DNA of 64,000 nucleotides from Heterobilharzia americana (taxonomy: Eukaryota; Platyhelminthes; Trematoda; Strigeidida; Schistosomatidae). The stretch lies in contig OX104130.1 of the NCBI GenBank assembly GCA_944470555.2, positions 67,151,160-67,215,159 on the forward strand, read 5' to 3'. Made by a program: the position numbers and the translations under genes. Under the pieces are notes generated by a model that saw nothing but the letters and a program-made list of their open reading frames with translations, made no database searches and was not told the DNA's origin. Each line of letters starts with the position of its first letter. Position 1 is the stretch's first letter. Positions 21,991 through 32,110 of this stretch are shown piece after piece.

Positions 21991-22616
21991 CTAAAGTTAA
22001 TTTACTACTGATAATAATCGTGTTCAACTAATTGCAGCCGAAATTTACTAGAGACTTGAAGATTTATAGATTACTATGCATGAAGAGAAGAGTAACTTTC
22101 ATTGAGATTAACTGGATATTTTACGACGCAACTAAAACGGTCAGGAACTACTGATGTTTATCCGCAGATTCTGGTAACCATACAACAATGATTTAATCAT
22201 TAGACAATATTTTCTGCCATTTCTCGTAGAGCTCATCAGACATTTATTCAGGGAAATGCACCTAATTATTTAGATGAACTGAATGTCACTGGTTTATTTC
22301 GATAAGTTAGTATACGAGAACATGTATAAGCAATCTGTTGACAGATTTCACGGATCAGTTTAGCATTCTTAAACAGCTGAATGACTTTTTAACTGACCAG
22401 TATCGGTATCGGAAGAGTCTATGTTGAAAGTCATACGATCAGTAACACAAACTTTTTATCTCTGGTACTAATAATCATGTCTTTAATTTGTATATTTCGT
22501 TATTACATAGTGATTCTGAGTCAAGAATCACAATTTATCACCATGATTAGGTGGTTTCCCATGAAAACTCTGTTGATATCTATATATCTAATGTTTATAA
22601 AGCTATTTAGACGTAT
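21991..22616. other. No recognisable gene
   Basis: AT-rich spacer, nothing recognised. Confidence 0.5.
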
Positions 22617-22700
22617 GCAATGGTTAATGGTGAGTTGAAAATCTGGATCTCGGCAGGATTCTAACCGCTGACTTTCTAGTTACCCACCCAGTTCTCTATC
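22617..22700 (-). repeat. Single arm of foldback tRNA-like repeat (family 3)
   Basis: On the minus strand it reads GCGGTTAGAATCCTGCCGAGATCC, cited here as GGTTAGAATCCTGCC then AGATCCAGATTTTCAA, matching one arm of the foldback repeats at 31310, 43250 and 45988. The second arm is not visible. Confidence 0.5.
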
Positions 22701-22732
22701 AAAACTGATGACAGATGCTAACCGAAACTCAT

Positions 22733-22950
22733 TTTGGAGGTTTGTGGGGATTTATTGATTTTAAAGTGGTATCCATCATGGACTGATTTCAGTTGGATAA
22801 CCACTAGAAAACTGAGAGCGCTGGGCAGTTGTTTCGTCCTAGTCTGGGGGTCCTCAATGGTGTGCGCCCATGACCCCACCATAGATCGGAACCACGACTT
22901 CCTAGTTTCGCGGCTGCCACGTTACCATTCAACCACTGAGCCAGAATCCG
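22733..22950 (-). repeat. Family-2 tRNA-like/hammerhead repeat, full-length
   Basis: Minus-strand order: CTCAGTGGTTGAATGGTAAC (A-box-like), GTCGTGGTTCCGATCTATGG (B-box-like), GGGGTCATGGG, the hammerhead-like motif (22818-22867), CTGAAATCAGTCCATGATGG, then AATCAATAAATCCCCAC and ACCTCCAAA at the end. The most complete copy of the family in the window, useful as its reference. Confidence 0.75.
22818..22867 (-). ncRNA. Hammerhead-like motif, family 2, degenerate
   Basis: Core reads TTGAGGA (first C lost), stem II 3' strand GGAC and GAAA intact, stem III CAACTG, stem I CAGCGC. The C-to-T change in the core and two extra bases before it argue against activity. Confidence 0.5.
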
Positions 22951-23397
22951 ATGGCCCACCCTTGCCGACTTCTCTCACTTCTTAATGTATCATGATCTCC
23001 CTCCACTATCATCGTTGACTATTTCCCCTCACATGCGACTTGATTTACCCCACCGGTCATGATTTCTCATTACAACTTGGGAAAATCTCATCCTGAAGCT
23101 CATCAAAATGTCAGACAACGAAACACGGAAGGAATTATTGGATATACTGAAGGAAGTATGTGAATGAAACTTCATAGTTCTGGCGCCCAAAGTAATAAAA
23201 TATAACTTTAGGATGCTCAAATTAACTCTTAACTTGCAGTAACCGATACTATATGGTACTGGCATTGTTAAAAATAAAGTAGTTTTAATATATACACTAT
23301 ATGTTCAGGTTGAATACTAAGGTCCTGTCAAATAATATCTGTTAGCATCGAAATGTTATTGAAGATGATGACATCTAGGTAATTTAAACAGTTCAGT
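22951..23397. other. No recognisable gene
   Basis: AT-rich spacer; a 78-codon minus frame (23029-23265) has no motif. Confidence 0.5.
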
Positions 23398-23556
23398 TTA
23401 TTACTATTTATTGACATACTTGTTATTCTCCGTTGTTTTGTTAGATCGAATTGTTCGACCTCTATTGGCATATGGGCTCCTATGCGAATGCCCCGATATT
23501 AATCATGATAGTTTGGTTGGTTGTGGCTGGCAGAAGAATCCAGGGCGCGCGTTTCA
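23398..23556 (-). repeat. SM-alpha-like repeat, minus arm of an inverted pair
   Basis: On the minus strand it carries GAAACGCGCG then CCTGGATTC (3' part of the hammerhead), GCCAGCCAC, and the SM-alpha 3' region CCAATAGAGGTCGAACAATTC. It meets a plus-strand copy head-on at about 23557. Confidence 0.8.
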
Positions 23557-23880
23557 TGATTAACATTCAGGCAATGTCGGGACATCCGCATAGAAGCTCT
23601 TATGCCAATAGAGGTCGAACAATTCGATCCAACAAAACAACAGAGAATAACATGTCAATAAGTAGTAATAACTACTACCCGTTGTACAAGAAGAGGCCAT
23701 CAGTCCTCCGTGGTATAGTGGATAGCGCGTCGGCATTTGAAGCGGTGGGTACGAGATTCGAGTCTCAGTAGGGAAGAACATCATTGATTGCGGTGCAGGT
23801 ACATCCAGCTGGCGTGTCCCAAATAGGAAGAAACGCGCTTCCTGGGTTTTCCTGCTAGCCACAATACAGCAAATTATCAT
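23557..23880 (+). repeat. SM-alpha-like repeat, plus arm with hammerhead
   Basis: Starts with the 3' region (GCAATGTCGGGACATCCGCA, CCAATAGAGGTCGAACAATTC), then a new unit: A-box-like GTGGTATAGTGGATAGCGCG, B-box-like GAGATTCGAGTCTCAGTA, and a hammerhead at 23795-23856. The first ~100 bases mirror 23401-23505. Confidence 0.8.
23795..23856 (+). ncRNA. SM-alpha hammerhead, degenerate
   Basis: Stem I arms GTACATCCAG/CCTGGGTT, core CTGGCGT (expected CTGANGA; two changes), stem II GTCC-CAAATA-GGAA, GAAAC, then GCGCTT. Recognised from the known schistosome SM-alpha ribozyme; two core changes make it probably inactive. Confidence 0.7.
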
Positions 23881-26800
23881 GATTGGGTTCAGTTTACATT
23901 TGAATTTCTTTGGTTTTATTCTTTGACTTTTGGTACAGTGCACACTTCATTGGTTCCCGAATAAAATATGAGACTTTCTCCTGGTGATCAATGAGTTACA
24001 TTGAACCATTTAACCTAACTGTACTGGTACTTTATACTGTAGAATGCTCACATTGTGATCTAAGCTCATATGTGAATTATCTTGAAGTAAACCTGCTGAA
24101 TAGCTTTTGAACAATGATTTCCCCATAATTCTTAGACGCCATAGAATAGAAGTGAAACAGCATGTGACGATACACAGTCTTCGCATGCCATTTTCAACCT
24201 CGTAGTAAAGGTTAAATGTAAAGTAGACAAAAACAATGATTTACTCACCATTATTTGTTTATTATACAAACGACACTGAAAACCGGTTCATGTGGGCTAG
24301 TAAAAGTGGTGTAGTAACTATCTGTCTATCTTAGAATTAATTGTTTTGTTATTATATAAACAGAAAGTATTTCAGCACATCAGAGAGATGTAATACTGGA
24401 TCCGATAAGTTTTATTTTCTAGGTTAGATTGATTTATGCTTTTGGTTGTTTTTCGCTTGCCACCTTCAAGTCGATTTCATAATCATACAGTAGTACACAC
24501 ACACATACGCACTTCCATCCTACTATGATACAGATTACATAAGGGAGTGACTGTATCAATTCTCTTCTTCTTATTGCTATTTAATTGTCTCTTGGTTGGC
24601 TCGAGATTGTTGTCTCTGTTATTGTTTATGTTCTTTTGATAGTTTTGTTCACCATATGCTAGTCTATCTTCAACTTTATTGTTACTCTTCTCTTCATCCT
24701 TTTGTCTAAGATTTCATTTTAAGGTGTCTAACTTAATGTATTTCGATATAAATTCATTATTATCCATATCCTATGAAAATTTATTTGATCAACTTTTTAG
24801 ACAATGTGTTTAAATGTGATCCTCTCTCTACTGGGAATGGCAATATTTTTTTTTACAAATTTACTATACTACTATTATAGAAATAAAGATTATGCTATAA
24901 ATTATAAGTGACCTTTCTATCCATTCTATTTATTTGTTATAAACTAGACTGCGGGTAGTAATTTGTGCTGAAAATGATGGTGATGAGTGGTGGGAGGTTT
25001 GTTGTCAATTGGTTATACTTGTGTATACAACTATGTGAACGTTACTGTCAAGCATTTCTCAACTCAATCTGAATATTGTGAGGGTAGCTGCATAGCTAGT
25101 AGATTATATCATGAAGACTTAAGGTTAGAAAATAATGAATAAAATTTACTCATAACGATCAGTGTATGAAAATCAATGAAAAATGTCTTACTGTTGAGCA
25201 TAAAATTAACACTTTTAGGCAAGAGATAACAGAATTCCACACAACTCAAATTTATTCTTGATAAAGTTGGCATAGAAAATTCAACCATATTGTAAATTTT
25301 TTACAATAACTGTTACTTGATATCATCATCTAGAGTACTAAAGCTCAGAGGTGGATTTGTTAACCGTCGCTAAGAACTATGTCAGCTAGTTCCTCTAAGA
25401 GACCATCTGAAAAAAGAGCAGTTGTAATCTAGTTGTAGCGATCACTTTGATAGATGCAATACACATAAGTAGTGTTATTTCATGAACTGACCACTGAATA
25501 CTACTAAAATACCATATTTTGTGATAAATCTTACGATGAAATCCCTTAAATAGTACACATTTAAATCCAGATGCATGAAAGCTCTTGAGGACCTCATGAA
25601 GTCCTTTCAATTCTTAACTGAATATCTCTCAACAGTCGTAAGCAGAAGTTTATATAATAAAGAGATCTATATTGTATTCTCAGGTATCCAATATATAATC
25701 CAATCTGACGGGTTTACATTATACTTCGAATACTTTATCTACTTCTAGCTGGTACGTCGATTTCTGTTCATTTTGACTAAACTGCTGTTTGTGTGTGACA
25801 AAATTTTCATATTAAGGGGTTAGAGTACGTTAGCGTAAGGCTTACGTGCTTACGTTTCGTGCCTAATGGTACTCATCAACGAGACCTTTAAAGTTGAATA
25901 GTGAAGTACCTATTGTTCAGCACCCACTGACACATTTTCAGGTTTATGGTAGAAACGAACATCAGTTTCCTACAAGATTAGAATATTCCTTACTATATGT
26001 GTTAAAAAGTATCAGAGATAAGTTCAGACCTTAAATTTCACGAGTTCTAAACAGCTGACACTAAAGTAAAATATCACTGTGTCATTTCCTTCTCATTTGT
26101 GAATATACTACAAAATTTGAATAGTACATTTGGATCAGTACCTGAGAAACGATAGTTATCCTCCAGTCATTACCAGATGACTGATTCATGCAGAAATGAT
26201 TTTCATGATAACCGTTCACATTGTCTCTGAGACATCCTGAACGACTAGCATGGTTCATTTGCCACAGAATTTGTATGTTTTACAAAATAAGAATTACAGG
26301 ATTAAATTTCGTCTGAATGAACAATATTTTTAAATAATGTTAAAGTGGTTCTGGTTAATTTTTGCTGATTTTAATGACAGTTATCCTCTGATGATCAATT
26401 CTGGCATGTAGTCCATTCTTACATAGGGTCAACTGCGGTGCTTATAGATTAGTAGTAAATTCTTTGTCTCAGTAACACAGACTCAACCTAAGGAACAGCG
26501 ATTTCTTTGTGACTGTAGATAGGCCTTGTTGATGTTTACCAACTAGTAAGACTTCCTGTCTATTGAATTCTTTTGTCTAATACCAAAAGACAATGCGCTA
26601 CAATTAAGCGTCAGTTACCTTTACGGCCACATTGCAAAACTTGATCGATAAACTTCAATCAGTGTTAAGTACTAAGAACTAGACCGCCTACATATGTGAC
26701 CCACTGGTTACAAGTTCATGGTTGCAATTGTACCAGAAGATAGTGAGGAAGTAATAAAAATAATATTTGATCACAGGGTACAGTGATTCCTGAAGACAGA

Positions 26801-27337
26801 TATTTGAGAAAGTCTTTCAGTGCTAAATTAGTCACAAACCAAATAAAGACACGCTTCATAAGATAAAGTATACAATATATAATAATAGTTTGCTTATTTC
26901 TCTCAATACTTCATTTTTCAGTCTTAGTGAGATATTCAGTAAAATGTCTGCTGAAAAGTCAAGACGGATGTTCTTTATTGTAATTTGAACCTTGATTTAT
27001 TAGAGTAGTGCAAAATAAAAATGAATGACACAAGTCAGAGGAAAATTAACTTCTTTACTGAGAATGTTTTTCAATCATGGTATTCACTGTCTTCAGCTGG
27101 TAAATCTCACAACCTTGATGACTCAATTCTAGTAGCCCATAAACGAATATATGGCTTAAATCAACACCAAAGGAGTTTGTTAAAGGCTAACTTTCTGATA
27201 TTTGTTTCATTCTTTCTGATCGTTTGGCAATCTTAGAAATAAATTATCAATAGTCATGTGAAAGATATGATCTAATTCCTCTAGTCTTTATGAATTCACC
27301 GTCTTTTACGTATCCTAACAATAGCGTACCATGAACA
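23881..27337. other. No recognisable gene
   Basis: 3.4 kb of AT-rich sequence with no recognisable coding or repeat motif. All open frames are under 75 codons. Confidence 0.5.
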
Positions 27338-27397
27338 CACACTCAGTTTTGGAGTGGCTATCATGATGTCCCCAACAGCATCGAAGGCTCTCATACA

Positions 27398-28187
27398 GTG
27401 AGAACCAATCTCCTCCTGCAGGATCATAACAGAAAGGTTCAACTCAATACGAAATCAAGTCACAATCATACAATGCTAGGCTACGCTATGCATCTACAAA
27501 TAATGCAGATGAAGAGGAGAAGGAGGAATTCTACAGACAACTGCAATCAACACTGGACAAGACACCGCTCAAGTTGGCGATATCAAAATTCATTCTGATG
27601 GGTGGGGTGACATGAATGCCAAACTGGGAGTGGACAACACAGGAAGAGAACTAACCATGGGTCGAGAAGCACTCGATGAGGTGATGAACGAGAATGGAGA
27701 ATTGTTTGTAGAATTCTGTGCATTCAACGATTTGGTGATTGGAGGTGAGGCAGTGTGTTCAAGTACAAGGATATCCACAAAGCGACATGGATTCGATTTC
27801 ACCAGTTACCAGATGGACACACTAAAAATCAGATCGACTTCATCTCAATGTGAAGCAAGTGGAGATGAAGACGCAGCCTACTAGACAGAGGTTCAGATCA
27901 CGAAGAGGAGCAGATGTAGGTTCACACCACTCACTATCAAGTGCAAGGAACCTAACTTCAAAATCAACTTGAAAGCCTACAATTCAAGGAAGTTGGTGAT
28001 AGACCACAGTTCTAGTTCAACACCCAGAACAGAAACTCAACTGAAGGACGAAACTACAAGAGACATCTTCACGTCAGCCATCAAGACAAAATGGGAGATA
28101 TTGAGGAACATCGCTGAAGAAACCTGTGTGGGAGAGCACTGGAACTCTTTGGAAGCTATATGGAAAGGAACCTGCATAACTGTATAA
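27398..28187 (+). pseudogene. RTE endonuclease region fragments, copy 1
   Basis: Frame pieces include MNAKLGVDNTGRELTMGREA with NENGELFVEFCAFNDLVIGG (27612-27884), and later TKWEILRNIAEETCVGEHW. By comparison with copy 3 these are the C-terminal half of the AP-like endonuclease and the link to RT. Stops and shifts interrupt the frame repeatedly, and the same interruptions occur in copy 2. Confidence 0.75.
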
Positions 28188-28363
28188 GGGAGGAAGAGGA
28201 AAGAAGATGAGGAATGGATGTTGACGGACACATGGAAGCTGATAGAGGGGGAGGGGAGAGGAAGATGGTGATGGTGAAGCAGAAGATGAGTCAGTGTCAA
28301 GATGCACAACGCAAAGAATAACTGAATACAATCTATAAAGCACCAGCAACAGCAGAAATACCA

Positions 28364-29110
28364 TTGAACAAATACCCTCCGACGAAATCAAAAGTCCTGA
28401 ATGCCATAAGACTGCTGAAATCTGTGAAAGCAGCAGGACCAGGTGTAATTCCGCCAGAAGCACTGAAAACAGACTCAGAGATAAGAGTGGACATGCTCAC
28501 ACCACAACTGCAGAAGGTTTGGAAGGAAGGAAATGAACCTCCCCATTGATTGGAAGAAGGGCTACCTTGTTAAACTTCCAAAGAAGGGCGACCTAAGCTT
28601 TTACAAGAACTGGAGAGGAATCATGCTCCTGCCACTCCAGACAACATATTAGGCCGCATCATCCTTTACGGACCTAAAAATTGCTTTGCATTCAAAATAA
28701 CCACCAGAACAGGCTGGCTGGCTTCAAGAACAACAAATCATGTGAGGATCAAATTGCAACACTATGCATCATCATGAAACAGAGTATAGAATGGCAGTCA
28801 ACTCACCTCATCTCAACTTCATCGACTTTCGAAAGGTCTTCGACAGTGTCGAACGACAAGTAATTTGGTAGTTGCTCCAACACTACGGAGTACCACAAAC
28901 TTTTATCAACCTCATTCAACAGCTATACGAAGGCGCCACATGCCAAGTAATTCACAACGGAAGCTCAGTGACTCCTTTGAAGTGAAGACAGGAGTAAGAC
29001 AAAGCTGCCTACTATCAACACCAATGATCTTCCTGAATGTGGTTGACTGGATCATGCAGCAGACAACTGTGAGGATCGACAAGATGGGCATACGCTGGCT
29101 GGACCGATGA
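28364..29110 (+). pseudogene. RTE reverse transcriptase fragments, copy 1
   Basis: NAIRLLKSVKAAGPGVIPPE marks the start of the RT fingers. IATLCIIMKQSIEWQ then corrupted motif A, EVKTGVRQSCLLSTPMIFLN (motif B side), and a later frame giving FDFANDLCVMSQKLGDLQ, where the catalytic FADD has become FAND. Inactive. Confidence 0.75.
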
Positions 29111-29452
29111 AAAGGGCCTAGGAGGTTTTGATTTCGCCAATGATTTATGTGTAATGTCGCAGAAACTCGGAGATCTACAGGTGAAAACCAACAAGTGGAC
29201 AGAATGAGCAGGGCAGCGAAGACGGGACTTCAAGTGAACGTGGAGAAGACATAGGTGATGAAGACACCCAATTAACAACAGCATCAACAACAAGAGGCAC
29301 CAATCACCATGAACGAGGAAACCTAAAGGAAGCAGTTTCTTTCACCTACCTAGGCAGGCAGCATCATTTCAACTACAGGCGGCGACACAGACAAGGATGT
29401 CAAAACCAGGATCGGAAAAGCAGCAAGATAGGCTTTCACCAATCTGAAATCA

Positions 29453-29969
29453 GTGTGGAGATCTACTGCACTCAGCACGAAGAACAAGATCCGCATTTTC
29501 AACACCTATGTCAATTCAGTGCTGCTATATTGTTCAGAAACGGCGTGTCACGAAAAGCATTTCCACCAACTTAAAGACATTCATCAACAGCTGCCGCCTA
29601 TGCCCGCTCACTCGATACTGAAGATCAGATGGCCGGAAAGAATAAACAACAAGGAAATCTGGACCACCAACGAACCAACCAAGAACCTATCGCTGAACAT
29701 ATATGCACTGGAAGGAAGTGGAGATGGATTGGGCATGCACTCAGAAGACCATTCGGAGACATCACACTCCAGGTCAGGTCCTCGAGTGGAACCCATATGG
29801 GAAACGGCGAGTTAGGCGTCCGAGGGTGACATGGAGGAGATCGTGTGAGGAAGAAATGAGAGCTTGTTGGCAGTCTTGGAGCCAGGTTCAAGAGACTGCA
29901 GAGAACAGAGTGCGATGGTGGTGTGCTACTGGAGTCCTGTGTTCCACTAGGAACCCAGGGGAAAAATAA
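29453..29969 (+). pseudogene. RTE C-terminal region, copy 1
   Basis: Two frames together read INNKEIWTTNEPTK, WRWIGHALRRPFGDIT and VRRPRVTWRRSCEEEMRA, the conserved tail of RTE/CR1 ORF2 proteins. A frameshift separates the last two. Confidence 0.75.
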
Positions 29970-29980
29970 TAATAATAAAC

Positions 29981-30657
29981 CTCAAACTATAGTACTTTTT
30001 ACTGCAATTTTTACCAATTTTGTAAATAGCTGTTAATTTGTCCACTAAAAATGGTATCTTGTCAAGGTTGTACCGACAATAGGTAATAAAATTTTAGGTG
30101 GTTTGCTGATCTATTCAATAAAATGATAAAGCAATACGCCTGAATTTCTCTCTTTTTTTATCCTAAGAATCCATACTACTTAATGATGTAAGCCTCAAGC
30201 AAGTTGTTAAGCCATTGTCTCCATGTTGTTAAAGTGAAATGAGTTGGAGATATGATTATTTTTGTTGTCTACATTGTTTGAAACCATACGTGAATGTATA
30301 TACACTTTCGCTTTGTATTCACACACACACAAACGTGCATCCTCGATATTATACACTTTGAATAACCCAAAAAATTTGCCAAACAAGAAATGTGGAATTT
30401 AGTTGGGTGAGATTGCCTCAAGCGAATATTTTCAGTCAAATTTGAAGGCTAAATTTTATATACGATACACACACACACAGACTAACTCGACAACATATAT
30501 ACAGAGATTATGGAAACAAGTTGTTGTTAATCCGAAAATAAGTATCCTTTTTTGCTTGCTTTCATGCTAACAAATTGACAACATAATTATGCAATGGCAA
30601 CAACGAGGAGTAAATGAACATCAATAAAACCATCATCGTTATCATCAACATTCCCAT
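29981..30657. other. No recognisable gene
   Basis: AT-rich spacer, nothing recognised; includes two short CA runs near 30320 and 30470. Confidence 0.5.
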
Positions 30658-30771
<114 letters not shown>

Positions 30772-31309
30772 TATGAATGGTAGTAGTAGCAGTAGTAACA
30801 GGGTTTCACGATTATCTGTGTCTCCTACGGGATTTACGAATTACTATATGTTACAAAAAGTCAACAAAACAATAGATGAAATGTTTTTCGCAAAGAAACT
30901 TTTTGTCTATGTATATCACCCTCTAAGTGCTTAATGACTCTATAGTTGTTTAATTGTGATTCAGTGAGACTGCCAGATCGATCTTAAACTGTGTGTGTTT
31001 TCTGGACGTTCAGATGATACAAGGATTACTAGTTACTGGGTTGGTAATTGTGATTACTTTGTGAGACAAACGCAAAGGATTAAAAAATTATTTATTTCTG
31101 TGCTATGATGATACGGAAGAAAACAAATGATGGAATGTGTATTCCTTATATTCTTTTCTCTGTACCACTTTTTCTAAGTCGCTCTTCATATGCCAGTTTT
31201 TCGTTGATGTATATACTAACTAACTGACTAACTTAACCTAGTAATTCAGGTTGTCAAACTTTGAAATCATATAGTGAAAGGTAGCTGAAGCAACATACAA
31301 AAATATTAT
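30772..31309. other. No recognisable gene
   Basis: AT-rich spacer, nothing recognised. Confidence 0.5.
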
Positions 31310-31582
31310 AGTGGGTATGATTGAAGGTGAAAGGAAAATTCGAAATGCGCCTGGATTTAAACCAGTGACCAACGGGTTTCCGCCTGGTGCTTTGCCAAAA
31401 GAGATAAGAGATCCAACTGCTGACCAGATTTTTATTTAACTTCATTCATCAAGGGTTTTTCCCGACTACCATGTGAATTCGTGATGCGTTACTACCACTT
31501 GATAGAGCCGGAAACCCAGTGGTCTCTGGTTCGAGTCCAGCCGCAGTCCAGATTTTCATTCCCCCTTCAGTCATCACTCAGT
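31310..31582. repeat. Foldback tRNA-like repeat (family 3)
   Basis: Left arm 31310-31383 is the reverse complement, imperfectly, of right arm 31509-31582. The right arm includes CTGGTTCGAGTCCAG (B-box/T-arm-like) and AGTCCAGATTTTCATT, then CTTCAGTCATCACTCAGTAT. The spacer holds a further partial arm (CCAGATTTTTATTTAACTTC). Two more loci of the same design are at 43250 and 45988. Confidence 0.7.
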
Positions 31583-31737
31583 ATAAATACTAGTCTGCAA
31601 AGCACGGCTACCACAGACAGTCCAAATGATAAAAATACCGTAAGCGACAAGATGATTACAGTATACAAAAGACGTTAAATGATTAGGACGTAAATAAAAA
31701 AGAATACTTATTATATTATAGTTTACTTAGTGTCTAG

Positions 31738-31800
31738 CGATGGAATCCAGGACGCACGTTTCATCCTATTTTGGACTTTCCAGCTAGATGAATCTGTGCC
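31738..31800 (-). ncRNA. SM-alpha hammerhead, degenerate
   Basis: Core CTGGAAA instead of CTGANGA, stem II GTCC-AAAATA-GGAT, GAAACGTGCGTC and stem I CTGGATTCC. The core changes argue against activity. Confidence 0.65.
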
Positions 31801-31857
31801 CCAGCGAGACTGAGGCCTAGTGCACATCGCCTCGCATGCTAAAGCATTTTCCACCAA
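31738..31857 (-). repeat. SM-alpha-like repeat, minus arm
   Basis: Minus-strand hammerhead at 31738-31800 followed by a weakened B/A-box region running to about 31857, where it abuts a plus-strand unit promoter-to-promoter. Confidence 0.7.
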
Positions 31858-32110
31858 GATAGTGAAGCGATATGTGCTAGTCTACAATCGCAATGGGAAC
31901 ACTATCACTGACTGGGGATGTAGGTATATCCAGCTGACGAGGTACAAACAAGATGAAACACACTTCCTAGGCTTCACGACTAGCTGCCAAGTAAACCGTG
32001 ACATAATGAATGTTCAGATAATATCGAGGTACAAACAAAGAAGCCAATCTGCCAACACAGGTTGAGGAATTCTATCCATTATAACAACGTGAGATTACAA
32101 GTACCAATAA
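31858..32110 (+). repeat. SM-alpha-like repeat, plus arm with hammerhead
   Basis: Contains the promoter-like part, a hammerhead at 31924-31975 and the 3' region (TGTTCAGATAATATCGAGG, then GTACCAATAAATAC). Confidence 0.7.
31924..31975 (+). ncRNA. SM-alpha hammerhead with intact core boxes
   Basis: CTGACGA and GAAAC are both present, and stem I starts TATATCCAG. Stem II (GGTACAAACAAGAT) no longer pairs and stem III is ACACTT, so folding is doubtful although the core survives. Confidence 0.6.

Larger units (their letters stand above)
27338..29966 (+). mobile_element. RTE-type non-LTR retrotransposon copy 1, 5'-truncated and internally deleted
   Basis: Begins within the endonuclease region and ends with a short AAT/TAA tail (29966-29980), the usual 3' end of RTE elements. 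Pieces of endonuclease, RT and the C-terminal tail can be followed in order, in many frames. It shares an internal deletion (junction about 28339) with copy 2. From 27338 to 28613 it is about 99% identical, without indels, to 38972-40247. From 28614 to 29625 it is clearly diverged from copy 2, and from 29626 to the end it is again about 99% identical. Confidence 0.88.

Noticed and set aside
28037..28463. Leu/Ser-rich minus frames, repeated at 39671-40097
   Set aside because: Antisense of the RTE copies.
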